From Selaginella moellendorffii (lineage: Eukaryota; Streptophyta; Lycopodiopsida; Selaginellales; Selaginellaceae): a stretch of DNA of 64,000 nucleotides. The DNA lies in the NCBI RefSeq assembly GCF_000143415.4, contig NW_003314333.1, positions 62,001 to 126,000 on the forward strand, given 5' to 3'. Positions 45,174 to 57,124 of this stretch are shown piece by piece; within the stretch, counting starts at the first letter, position 1, and the number at the start of each line of letters is the position of its first letter. The notes under the pieces were generated by a model. That model saw only the letters and a program-made list of their open reading frames with translations. It made no database searches and had not been told where the DNA came from. Position numbers and translations under genes: made by a program.

Positions 45174-46874
45174 TGTTAGGGCGTGGCCATTGAGAGAGTG
45201 AGAGAGCGAGAGAGGGAATATTCTGATCCTCAGAATATTCCCTATCTTCCTTGTATAAAACCCTTGCCTCAGAAGGGCAAGGGGGGGCATTTTGCGAAGA
45301 GCATTGAAGCATTTTTCGTGTTTGAGCGAGCTTTGGGGGAGGCGCCCCTCCTTCCCCCAACAAATGGTGAATCCAGCGTGATGCGCAACACTTTTTTAGG
45401 TGTCATTTTTCTCTTTTTCTTTTGGGCCGCAGACTTTGGGAAGGAATTCCTTGTTTGTCTTGTGGTGGTTTTGTTTGATCTTGGGCGTGTTGGATAGATC
45501 TGGAACTCTTCTTTCCACTAAGGTATGGTGCTCATCAAGCCGTGCAGTATTTGAAGAGATACAATGTTTCTTGGCTCGGTCAGAGGAACATTTTGGGGTT
45601 TTCACTTTCTCACCTGGGTCCTCGACCCAATTTCTCAAGGTAGTGCATTTGGGCTTGTAGATCTAGCCTAGATCTACAAGTAGTGGTGATTCTTGGCACT
45701 AGATTTGGGCAAATTGGTAGCATGCAAAAGGATTTTCTTCTCCAGCTACATTGGGTAATCTTTGCAGCAGGAGTTCGTGCTTCTCTGGGCTTTATTTTGG
45801 CTGCCGTTTGTTTCTAGAGGTGCTCCTGGTCCCAGAATTTCCGAAAATACCAACGATGCCTTAGTATCGATCTACATTAGTGACATGGACATGTTTTTCC
45901 ACAATATTGGTGTTCTAGGCTAACTCTTCATGGATTTCAGGGGATATTGAGGCAGCTTCTTCACAAATTCTTGTGATAAGAGGGTAGAAGAGGCTGAGCA
46001 CTTTCCAACGAGCCCACCAACAGTGAAAATGGGGAAGGATCAAGACTAGAGGACTCATTTTTCTCTTTTGGGCTAAACTTTGTTGGAGGTTACTTGGGAA
46101 CGAAACAATCTTCAAGGAATAGGTAGGCATAGAAATAAGAACAGGGGGGTGCAAGAACAAGGGTTGGCGTAGGAGCAGGGACAGTAGGAACAGGCATAGG
46201 AGTAGGAGTGAGAGCAAGTGATTACCGGTTACAGGTCCCCGGCTACTGATTACCGGTTACCGGTTACCGGCTACTCCAGTGGCTACCCCGGCTGTTCCTC
46301 CAGCAGCTACTCCAGCGGCTATAATGGCCGTTCCTCCAGTGGCTATACCATCTATTCCTCCGATAGCTACTCTGGCAGTTACCCTACGGGTCAATCGTTA
46401 CGTGTGCTTGAGGCCTACATCTCCTTCCATTTCGACCCTTATTTCTCTTCTTCATAAGAAGTTTGGGCAATTTTGAGTAGCTTGGGCACTAGTCTATAGT
46501 CTTCTTGCTCCTGCCAACCCAGTTGCCTTGACTGGGCATTTGCAGTGTTCAGTTTATTTGATGCCGATACAAATTAGATGTGCAAAAAATTGGCACCCTT
46601 TTACCATACCTCAAGGCCCTAAGGTACGGAGTAAACTTTCCAACATCCAAAGGCAGCTCAGGTATGACACTACACCTTCTAGAGCCGAGTCCTCTTCATC
46701 CTCGACAGATTCTAGAGACTTAGATCTACGAGCTATGGCGCAGCCACCTTTAGCTTGACCTCAACTCCATGTTCTGCAGAGGGGGAGTGATCTGCCAACC
46801 TTTTCAGGTGTTGGAACAGTCTCTCCAACATCATATATCAGTCACTTTAATTACTACTGCACCACAAACATGAT
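45174..46874 (+). mobile_element. G3 gypsy element copy 2, 5' end, interrupted by G4
   Basis: Starts TGTTAGGGCGTGGCC and parallels, in inverse orientation, 27473-25850. It has the AATATTC-rich U3, a TATAAAACCC box at 45255, CTACAAG repeats near 45660, a short-tandem region at 46218-46400 (GGTTACCGGTTACCGG; CCTCCAG(T/C)GGCTA units) and the leader frame TGHLQCSVYL / WHPFTIPQGPKV at 46528. Homology stops at ACAAACATGAT (46874), where G4 begins. Confidence 0.85.
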
Positions 46875-47254
46875 TGTCAGGAATCCCCCAATTCTTGCCA
46901 CATTCCTGACTCTTGCCGGATTCCTGACCTGCAAACCACATTCCTGATTCTTGAGACACTTCCCTATTCCTGACTCTCGAGACACTTCCCTATTCCTGAC
47001 TCTCTGATTTCCTGTACGATTCCTGAGTCTCGAGCCTGATATTGATGTGGCGCCTCCTCGACCTCAACTATATTTAGGCCGTCCTCGATCCAAGAGTGGT
47101 GGAGCTTCATCAACCTATAGTATATATAGGTTAGCCTTGTTCCATTTCTCCACAATCTGAATCAATGCCAGTCTAAGGCTTCTTCTTTGTTTCCACTAGC
47201 TTTTCTCTTTGTCTTTTGCATTTTCCAATCTTGATCTTGTTGGGGGTTTTGACA
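46875..47254 (+). repeat. G4 5' LTR
   Basis: Ends TGTCA and TGACA. The interior has tandem TTCCTGA-TCT(C/T)GAGAC units at 46940-47030. The primer-binding site following it is not one I recognise. Confidence 0.75.
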
Positions 47255-47350
47255 GTTTGATTTAGATTATGCTTTTTGCTTTTGCTTTAGCTCGTTTCGA
47301 TTGTTTGATTGCCTTTGTCTTCTTCCTTTGTTTTTTCTTTCTTCTTGCCG

Positions 47351-48251
47351 ATGGAGTCTCCAAGCCATCCTGATTTCTTTGCCGAAGTCCTTGCAAAAAT
47401 CCAGTCTGAGAATACTGAGCTGAAGGCGACCCTTCTTCGCATGCAGCAGAAGCTTGCTTCACTTTCGGCTCAAGGATCCAGCAAAGTTCCTGAACTGAAG
47501 GTGAGTTTCCTGGCGAAATTTTTAGGCAAGCGTTCGGAGCTTCGCGGATTTTTTGAACCAAATGGAGCTGATCTTTGCACTTCAACATCGGCGGTACCCC
47601 ACTCTCGAGTCTCAAATCGGCGCGATTGGGACGTTGCTCGAAGGTGCAGCTTTGTCATGGTTTTCTCCTCTTCTGGAGAAGAGCATGAAAGGGGTCATGG
47701 TTCCGGAGCTAATGGATCTTCAATTGTTCAAAGAGAAGCTTGAAGCATGTTTTGGCGAGACAAATCGGGTTCGGGCTGCTACCACAAAGATGAGACGTCT
47801 CTCTCAGGGGTCTCGTCCTGCCTCGATCTACACTGCAGAGTTCCAACTCCTTGCCTTGGACACTCAGTGGGATGAGCGGGCTCTGATTGACCAATTTCGT
47901 TTCGGCCTCAACAACGGTGTCAAGGATTTGTTGCTCACCATGGAGGATCCCAAGGACCTGTCGGACGCCATCAACAAAGTTGTTCGATGTGACAATAGTC
48001 TCTTTGAACGTCGTCAGGAAAGTCGCCGCACCGCTGTTTTTCCGTCCCAGACTCAGGAATCCCAGCTTGAGTCTTCGGGGCATACTCCTGAACTTATTGC
48101 TCCGGTCGCGATGGATATTTTTGGTACTCCCCGACTCATTAGAGGGAAGTTGAGTCCTACTGAGAAGCAACGTCGAATATCTCATAATCTTTGCCTTTAC
48201 TGTGCTGATCCTAATCACAAAGCAGCTGTGTGTCCCAAGAAGCCTCCTTGA
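47351..48251 (+). pseudogene. G4 gag
   Basis: An ATG at 47351 opens MESPSHPDFFAEVLAKIQ with a short coiled coil (ENTELKATLLRMQQKL). A frameshift near 47555 leads into the capsid: FALQHRRYPTLESQIG, LLEGAALSWFSPLLE, LFKEKLEACFGE, IYTAEFQLLALDTQWDE, ALIDQFRFGLNNGVKDLLL. A CCHC knuckle CLYCADPNHKAAVC precedes the stop at 48249. It forms the retroviral-like capsid of the element. The single frame change makes it defective. Confidence 0.88.
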
Positions 48252-51200
48252 CTGCTCGAGTTCACTTTGCCTCAAAGTCCACCTCTGTTGCAGTCGGGAA
48301 ACGACCCTGTCCAAACAGAGTAGGAGTTGTCTGTTTGGACTCCCCGAATAAAAATCACTTTTCTTCTTTATCAAGCTCCTCACCAACTTTCATCAAAGCC
48401 ACCACCAATTCCCGCAACTTCCGCGTCCCATGCCTCCTTTCTTTCACCGGACAATCAGGACTCAAGGCTCTAGTGCTACTGGACTCGGGTGCAACTTCCT
48501 GCTTCATGGACACGGACTTTGCTGCCCGACATCACGTTCCTCTTTCTCCTACCATACGGGATCTGAGGGTTGAAGGCATCGGCGGGCATTTTGTGTCTCC
48601 ATCTTCTGGACTTAGGGAAACGTTGCCCGTTCGAGTACACATCAGGTCCACCATCACCGATATCACCTTCAACATCATCAACAACAAGTCCTCCTTTGTG
48701 GTGCTCGGTCTTCCTTGGTTCCAACTACATCAGCCTCAGATTTGTTGGAAGGAATTATCCCACGGCTTCCTCTGCTGTTCATCGAGTTCGAATCAGGAAA
48801 AGTTCCCTAAACTCAAATTGGGGTTTTGTTCCTGACTCTACGAAGTTTTCACCCTCTTCTTTTTCCTCTCTTCCATCTTACACTGGACAGTATCCTCGTC
48901 TCATCATTCCATTTAGTTGTACACCTCCTCCTATCTCTACAATCACTATGAAAGAACTCCTTCATGAAGAACCTATTTTCCTTTTTGCTTTGCATGTTTT
49001 TCCTGTCAGTCTTCCTGAGAAGTATCATGATTTTGGGGATGTGTTTGACAAGAAAAAAGCTAGTGTACTGCCTGTTCATCGGCCTTATGACTGTCCCATT
49101 GATTTATAGGAAGGAGCGTCACCTCCGTGAGGCCTATCTACGGGTTATCCCCATCCGAGCTTACGGCCCTCAAAGAGTACGTGGATGAGAACCTTGCCTC
49201 GGGGTACATTCAGCATTCGCAATCCCCAGCTGGAGCGCCTGTCTTCTTTGTCAAGAAGAAGGATGGGAGTTTGCGGCTAGTCATCGATTACCGAGGTTTG
49301 AACAAGGTGACTGTTCAGAACCGTTATCCGCTGCCCCTGATCTCGGACCTGTTGGAACGCCTCAGCGGTGCCCTCTTCACCAAGATTGACCTCCGTGGCG
49401 CATACAACCTGATCCGGATCCGGCCTGGTGATGAATGGAAGACTGCATTTAGAACCCGCTATAGCCACTTCGAGTACACTGTCATGCCATTTGGCTTGAC
49501 AAATGCTCCAGCAGTTTTCCAACACATGGCGAACGACGTCTTTCGGGAGTTTCTTGATCAAATGGTGATCGTCTACCTCGATGACATCCTCATCTACTCA
49601 AAAAATCAAGAGGAGCACGACGAACATGTACGCAACGTGCTGGCGAAGCATTGAGAACACGGCCTCTATGCCAAGCTTGAGAAATGTTCCTTCCATCAGC
49701 AGTCTGTGGAGTTCCTTGGGTACATTGTCACTCCTGAGGGTATCACGATGGATCCTGCCAAAGTCAAGACTATTCTTGAGTGGGAGCCTCCACAATCAAT
49801 GTCGGACGTTCAAGTTCTCCTTGGCTTTGCCAACTTCTACCGCAAATTCATTGATCACTACTCTGACATTGTCCTTCCTCTCACGCATCTCACTCACAAG
49901 GATGTTCCCTTCTCTTGGTCTGCTACTGCCCAGCATGCCTTCGACACACTCAAGGCAGCCTTCAATTCTGCTCCCGTTTTGATCCATGCTGATTCCTCAC
50001 AACCTTTCTTCATCGAGGCTAACGCCTCTGACTTTGCCATCGGCGCTGTGCTGTCTCAACTCGGAGCGGATCAAGAACTTCATCCAGTCGCTTTCCTTTC
50101 TCGGAAATTCCAGCCTGCGGAGATCAATTACGAAATCCACGACAAGGAGCTCCTTGCCATCGTGGATTCCTTTGGAGAGTGGTGCCGTTTCTTAGAGGGG
50201 GCGGGCCATCAAACAACAGTCTGGACGGATCAGAAAAATCTCGAGTACTTTGCCACTTCCCGAGTTTTAAGCCGTCGTCAAGCAACGTGGGCACAATTCC
50301 TGAGTCGGTTTGACTTTGTTATCAAGTACAGACCTGGAAAGCTTCAAGGCCTTCTTGATGCTCTTTCAAGGTGCTCTTATCTCAGTCTCAGGCTTGGTAA
50401 TCTTGCCTTCAATCAATAGGATCAAGTTATCCTCGGTCCTGATCGACTTCAAGTTATGGCAATTTCCCTGGCCCCTCAGGACTCCTCCTTGATGGATGCA
50501 ATCAGAAACGATCTTCAATCCGATGATCTCACTAGCGACATTTTCCCCCATCTTTAGGCTGGACACCCAGTGACTCCCAACTGCCGGCAATTTGACGAGT
50601 TCGAGTTCTTAGATGGCTTATTATACCGTGGGGAGCAGCTTTACGTTCATGAAGGTGATGCTCAAAGGTTGGTCCTGATGGCGTGCCACGATAGCCCGAC
50701 TGCTGGTCACTTCGGCATTGCGAAAACCTATGAGCTAGTTGCACGGGACTCTTGGTGGCCTGACATGGACGACTACATCAAAGCTTTTGTTACCTCCTAT
50801 GACACTTGTGCCCGGAATAAGGTACCTCGCCACCTTCCTTCAGGTTTGCTTCGTTCCCTTCCGGTCCCTTCAGGTCCTTGGGAATCCATCTCCATGGATT
50901 TTTTGAGTGATCTTCCGAGTTCTGGAGGCTTCAACAACATTTTAGTCGTGGTGGATCAATTCACAAAGATGGCGCACTTCTTGCCATGTACCAAGGAGTT
51001 TTCGGGCGAGGACATGGCAAAACTGGTATTCAGGGAAATTTTCCGACTTCATGGGGTTCCTACAGATGTAGTTTCGGATCGGGGGCCTCAGTTCATCTCT
51101 CATTTCTGGCAACGGTTTTTGCAGCTGCTTGGAGTGAAGGCCAACCTCTCTTCGGCATATCATCCTCAAACTGATGGGCAGTCCGAGCGAACGATTCATA

Positions 51201-51690
51201 TGTTGGAACAATTCTTGAGGTGCTTCATCAACTATCATTAGGATAACTAGTTTGATATCCTTCCCCTTGCTGAGTTCTCCTATAACAACTCTATTCACTC
51301 CTCTCTTCGAATTTCCCCTTCTTTGCAAACTCTGGCCGAAATCCCCGATTCAATCTCTCACTTCCTTCTCCATCCGAATCCTCTCATTCAAATCCCCGCT
51401 CTGAGGCATTTGTCTCCAACCTCCAGGAAATCCACAACTCCATCTCCTTCCACCTCCATTGTGCTTAGGAATCTCACAAAGCATTTGCCAATGTCCATCG
51501 TCAGGATTGTCCCCCTTACAATATCGGGATAAAGTCTGGCTCCTCAGGCGAAATATCTCCACCACCAGGCCTTGTCCAAAACTTGATTTCAAACGCCTCG
51601 GTCCTTTCCCTATCATTGCCGTCATTAATCCTGTCACTTATCGCCTTGCACTTCCCTCCTCATATCAAATTCACCCCGTTTTTCACTCCT
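48252..51690 (+). pseudogene. G4 pol: protease, RT, RNase H, integrase
   Basis: Protease LVLLDSGATSCFMD at about 48478; RT ([50 protein letters not shown]) with an intact catalytic YLDD at about 49575; RT thumb (VQVLLGFANFYRKFI). RNase H has first Asp changed (IEANASDFAIGAVLSQ) and ELLAIVDSF. Integrase zinc domain: H-x-GHFG with CARN replacing the second CxxC half. Integrase core: SMDFLSDLP, VSDRGPQFIS, DGQSERTIH. From 49127 to 51241 one frame is kept with in-frame stops at 49652, 50417 and about 50557 and then at 51239; further frame changes lie near 48800 and 49110. It is the most complete pol here but inactive. Confidence 0.9.
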
Positions 51691-52145
51691 AAGCTCTATT
51701 GTGGGAATTGTCATTATCCCACTTGTAAAATAAGGTTTCCAAACCTTTATATAGTATATAAATATAACAAAATTCAACTGCATTGAGGCACATGCCATTT
51801 TATTTTAAATAAGGAAATGTCTACTCAATCACTTCTCCTCCCCTTGCCACTGCTTCACCTCTCTCTTCTCCTTGTCATCGTCGTCCAATTTCTTTCCATC
51901 CTTTTAATATTGGCTCAGTTGCTCCGAGTCTAGGTGGAGCCCAAGTCCCCATTCAATCTTTACTTTCCCCTTATTAATAAAACAACTTCGTAGACTTCCA
52001 ATAACATGCTGTAACACTTCTAGTATAATGCAAATCCTCTCAAAGAATTGTCTTTTAATATTAATACAATGGCATGGAACCCCATGCCATAATAAGTTAC
52101 ATTTTTAAATAAATACATGCCATCTCAGACTGTTATTTTTTGCCT

Positions 52146-53521
52146 CTAATGCCTATACAATAATCTTGGAATTTCATCACTCTCCACACTATCAGGATTT
52201 AAACCCAATAGTAATGCCATCTCTTCTCTAATACGTCCACGCTCATGTTCAGTGGTCGAAGAACCCATCCGGTTGAGCAGATTATAGAGATGCGGATAGT
52301 GCTTGGCTAGACAATATACATGCCATAAATGATGACTAGTGTCTGTCCGATCAAATGGCTTCTGATATACCGTTCCATCTGCCATTTGGTTGATTTCTGC
52401 AGCCACCTCTTGGACTGGCCGGTTCTCTATCACCATCGCTCCAAGCCGTTTTGCAAGGTCCCCCAGAACATACGGTTTCTTCTCCCTAGTTTCCATACTG
52501 CAAGAGATGGGGTGCACTGCATATGTGTGCGTGTTCGCTGCAGTTTTAATCGGCGAGTCATCGATGATAAGGATTTCACTTGACCTAGCAGTCCGGTTCA
52601 TCACTACAGCCTCTGGCTTGACGAAGATGGGCTTGCTACCCCTCACATGGACCATAGTTAAGCAATCCTCCTGCGTTAGGAGAATGTCAAATGGTAATAT
52701 TACTCGCGTCTAATCGTGCATCATCTGTAGCAACGTTAATGCATTGTGGCGCATCATGGATGTCCAAACTTTGGAGGGTGCAGTGACATTCGAGGACGAG
52801 CCACACTCATGGGAGAAAAGGACACCGTTCAGATCAAAAACGATACAGTACTTTCGCCATGACTCTGAAATGAAATGCGTCAGCATAAAAAATGGTACAA
52901 GTCAATTTTACCATCTACAATATTAGCGAATGGTGCTCCCGATGGTCGTTCAGAGGGTTTTGGTCGAGGAAACGTGAAGGGCGGAAATACTCTCCTCTGC
53001 AATGTGGGGTCAATCGCATCCGATGGCGTGTGGGCACATGCCATTTCAGCTGTAGACTCTGGTACAACTGGCTCAACAGTGGCATGGGGTGGTTCCGATG
53101 GCGTGTGATCACACGCCATTTGAGCTGGTGCCTCCGTTGGCAAAGTGGACATGACCGAACAGGCAGTAGGGGCGGTGTAGGGATGTTCCAACGGCGCGTA
53201 GTCAGACAATTGGGCACACGTTGAGTCCGTTGGAAATGAGGATACGACCGGCTCGGCGGCTGGGGCGGCCTCATGCGGGTCCAATGGCGCCTGGTCACCG
53301 TCAGTTGGATACGTGGACAAGATTGACTCAGTGGTATGGGCAGCATCAAGTGGAGCGTGGTCAGCTTGCTTGGCGTTGATATGGATAGTAGCCTCCACCA
53401 GCTCTGATGACTCTTGCAGGCAAGTAGAGTCCACTGGTGGATCCATATGCATGTCCAAATATCTCCCTTCGATTGAGATGGTATCCTCCCTACTGACTAC
53501 TAAAAATAAACTCATTAGCAC
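52146..53521 (-). pseudogene. copy B: FCP1/HAD-phosphatase-like gene
   Basis: Exon 1 (53521-52912) encodes a Pro/Ala/Thr-rich repeat region. A 47-nt intron (52865-52911) leads into SWRKYCIVFDLNGVLFSH, the nucleophile motif of FCP1/NIF-type HAD phosphatases with the second Asp replaced by Asn. Next come KVWTSMMRHNALTLLQMM, PFDILLTQEDCLT, SSEILIIDDSPIKTAAN (the conserved DDSP-K motif) and a C-terminal segment PYVLGDLAKRLGAM. A TAG at 52710-52712 interrupts the domain. Family members dephosphorylate Ser/Thr, classically the RNA polymerase II tail; the DxN form may be catalytically weak. Its start overlaps the stop of the ParB-like gene (TAATG), so the two could be one spliced transcript. Confidence 0.6.
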
Positions 53522-56500
53522 ATCTGCTCTTCTTGCTCATTATCTTTCTCTGGCTCCTCATCCCCCTCCTGCATTTCTTCCATAGGCTGCTCAGGCTGGA
53601 TGGCTTGTTCTTCCAGGACCATCTTGGGAAAATCATCTGGCCGAGTCTCCATCTCAAAATACAAGACATCCATAGCCTGTTTTAGTGCGTGACCTAGGAC
53701 CGTATCCTCACCCGACTGTCTTAACATGGTTTCTGCACGTTCTTGCACCCTTCGAAGATGACGAGATGAGAAAAACATGGCCCTGACTTGAAAAGCATCC
53801 CTCATCCATTGTACCTCTCCATTAAGATTGGGGAAGGGGAGTCTGCCATAGGAATCTGAGTCAGGAGGTGGTGACCGCGAGGCATTACTTATCATCTTTT
53901 CGTTGCCCTTCTTCCTTTTCGAATCAAACGCCTCTGATCCCAACAACTGTCCAACGTGCTTTCGCTTTTTATGACCACTGTCAGTTTGAGCTTGGCTGGT
54001 GCTTGCCTGTTTTGCCTTTGAAGAAGTGTCTCCTGCAAGGAATGGCATGAGACCACACGCCATTGCAAATATAATTTGTACTTCCTTTTTTCCTATTGCT
54101 TGTCTGTTTGTCCTTCTTCGACGCGCCACCAGTGCGCTTTTCAGTCCTCGTGTCTGAATATTCACAACGATCTATAATCAAAATGGCGTGAGGCCTCACG
54201 TGACCTTACCTTGTGCAGGTTGTGAGCTCGGCCCAACAGTAGCTATTAACGCCGTTTCAGCATCTGGGGGTGGCCACGCTCCTGCATACAGAGCTTGTGA
54301 GATAACATTTAAACTTAAAGTGTGTACTCACCAGGTTCGCAGAGAAGATACTGTTTTTCTTTGGCAACTATAATTATATGCTTCATTGAAGTCACCTCTT
54401 CAATGGAGTTTGTCACCGCAACACACGGGACACCCTTGAGTAGTGCGGCTCGAAAGAATAGTCCGCCGCAGTTGTACTCGACAACGCATTTGCCCTTGGA
54501 GTCGGAAGCAGGTGCTATTGCGTTGAAGACCCAGCTGAGCATTTCCCATGCTGCACCTGGAGCTTTCTCTGGATTCGAAAGCTCCATAGCCGTCTTCAGT
54601 TCCTCAGGCACGGGTAAATTGACCTCCCTCAAATCAATTCGATCGGCCTTATCGAACGAAGCTGGGAAGTCACTCCAGTCCCACTCTGCTGCAGGACCAA
54701 TAACAAGGGCGAGTGTGAAGATGCGGACATTCGTCGGTATCTTCTTCTTAGCCATTATCCCATGGATCTCCTGCATCTCCTTGCCTTTCAACCGACCCTT
54801 CACCTCATTCAAGGCCTTCCAGAACTTGTGATAGGATTCGGAGTCGTAGATCATATAGTGGACTGAAGATTCCACCTCCGCAAGTCCCACCATTAAGTCA
54901 ATGATGGAGCTGACTTCGTCTGCATGAGTGATCTCCTCATTTGTGAAGTCCATCACACAAAAGATGTTCTTGACCTGCTCATCTCCGCGGGAAACGATGC
55001 TCCTCCACCTTTGATCCTCATCCGAATTCACGTATACCCGGTAAGGTTCTCAATAGGCCTCTGCTGCGGGGTCGAGCTGTTTCTGAAGCCGGCGGTCGAC
55101 ATCCCTCTTAATGAAATTTGGATACTGATCCAAGTTCTCAGCTTTACTTTTCGTGGCATCCCGCAGCAGATCGATGAACTTGGGGGCCCCCTTCACGTAC
55201 TCATCGATGTCTTCATTTGACAACTCCAGCTCTTCCATCATCTCTTGCGTGGTGTCGATGCTCACCCTCTCCACGGCCACTTGCTCGAAGATCCAATCCT
55301 TCAATAGCGCACGAGCTCTCAGAGTCGTGCACAAGTCCTCATATGTCACAATATGGCCGGGAGTCATTTTGGTCTTGTTGAAGACTACCTCACCACGTAG
55401 AAGAGCATTAGCCACTATTAGAAGGTCGTCGTCGTCTAGAGACCGTGAGAAACGCAAGGCGTTGAGCTTCAAATCATTGGGCTTCCGGCCGTCCTCCACA
55501 CCCATTAAGTTTAGCAACTCCCCGTCATGGTACCTCCTCAGCATATCTACCCATTTGTCAAAAACAACTTTTGTCGCGAGTAGAATGTTATGGATGCTGA
55601 GTGTGTCATTGACCCCCAGTGTTTTCGAGAGAACACTCGAGAATTCCTGCAATGGAAATGGCGTGAGGCCACATGCTATGCCACATGCAACGAGGCTTAC
55701 CTGCCAGGCGCTAGTTGCTAGTGCACGTCCTTGTCCTGGTTTTTGTGGCTTCTTTAGTTGAACCCAGAGCTTCCGTGTTCGTGCCAATGTCTCGTGCAGA
55801 CCCGATTTGTAGCACGTTTCTTGCTTGACATTCTGCGCGTGGGAGATGTATATGATAGATCGGAGGGGCGAGTTGCCTTTTATCAGGCGGACAACTCTTG
55901 TCTTGAAGACTTTCTTCACCTCCTCGCCCACCATAATATCCACAACTATCTCTTGCATCGCCAAGCTAGAATGCTACCCAGAGACGGCATAGAACCGGAT
56001 GTTCTGATCGTCCAACACCTTCCTATTGATCAAGTCTGGAAACCTCGTCTCGCCCTTCATTGTTTGGTAGTAGCGGATCACATCTGCGATGTCGGGTGTT
56101 ACTGGACTTGCCAGCATCTTCTGCTTCAGTTTCTCCACCCACTCATCAGATACTAGCCTGTGGTTGTATTTGCTTTGGATGTCGATACGGCTCACGTCGA
56201 TTGTATATACTTTGTTGGAATAGTAATAAGTACTATTATCTGCGACGATTTTTGCTGCCTCTTCTTGCTCTTTCTGCTCTTTGCGACTCTTCTTTTTGGT
56301 GGGTGTAGTGTTCGAACCCGAGGCAATGGCATCACCGAGTAGCTTCTTTTTTGGAGCTGCAGGAGAGTCGGACGTCGGCTTGAGCTTGACCACCCTTTTC
56401 TGCTTCGGGGTAGTTTCCAGATCGACCCCCTTCCCCTTCGCTTTGCAAACTGGAGGCACTCTCAACGGCTCAATGTTGGAATATAGTTTTTGAACATCGC

Positions 56501-57124
56501 CGTAGGTGAGGTCCGTGGATTCCATGTGATCTTCATAGACCCGCAGCGTCTTTGAAATTGTGGGCCTCCTAGACAACCTCTCCCTAGCTCCCTCTAGGAA
56601 TTCCTCATAGCCGCTGCCCCCCTCCGGGAAGCCGCTAGGATGTGCAAGGTGGATCTTGAAGGCGGACGCTGTCTCTACCACAAGTGCCAGTCCATATTCT
56701 TGCATGGAACTGCATGGAGTGTCTGTCACTTGGATGAGGATCCCCATGCATTCTTTTCTCCCACCATCTGTGTTGTACAGCCTCAGATCCTCGCCTTCCA
56801 TCCCGAAAGTCCAACTGGTGAGCTCCTCCCCCTTCTCTGCATCCACATTGACAGTGGCTGGAAGAAGAACGCAATTCCTCGCCTGTTCAGAAATGCACAA
56901 CAATTAGAGCTGACAGATGAAAAGCTAACAGCTAGACATAACGTGAGGCCACACGCCATTCACCACTACATCAGATGTCTTGAGGCTGCATCCTAAGATG
57001 GCGTGAGGCTACACGCCATCTGTAACCGGACTGCACTCGAGAGCCCAATCGGTGCATGCCAATGTTGCTACTGAATGGCATGTGGCCTCATGCCATTTTC
57101 TACTTGGCCTAAAAGACTTACCAT
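53515..57124 (-). pseudogene. copy B: large ParB-like gene with possible methyltransferase-like region
   Basis: Six exons (57122-57124, 55701-56882, 54332-55646, 54210-54281, 54082-54171, 53515-54032) join in frame to 3180 nt, 1060 codons. The start ATG is the last codon before a 239-nt intron; the other introns are 54, 50, 38 and 49 nt. Around residues 220-340, VYTIDVSRIDIQ, HRLVSDEWVEKLKQKML and FYAVSG-stop-HSSLAMQ resemble the ParB/sulfiredoxin fold with its GQH-type motif. Further on, VEYNCGGLFFRAALLKGVPC could be a SAM-binding motif I, which is weak. The C-terminus is basic, then acidic (KKRKH; EEMQEGDEEPEKDNEQEE). TAG at 55974 and TGA at 55050 disrupt B; copy A has sense codons at both. 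Role in transposition is unknown. Confidence 0.7.

Larger units (their letters stand above)
46875..51692 (+). mobile_element. G4 gypsy element, 3' end replaced by transposon copy B
   Basis: The 5' LTR at 46875-47254 (380 bp, TGTCAGG..TTGACA, TATATATAGG box near 47120) is followed by gag and a nearly complete pol. It sits inside G3 copy 2. The chromatin-facing integrase tail (GPFPIIAVINPVTYRL, IHPVFHS) is directly abutted by copy B at 51693, so the 3' LTR is missing from this window. Confidence 0.9.
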
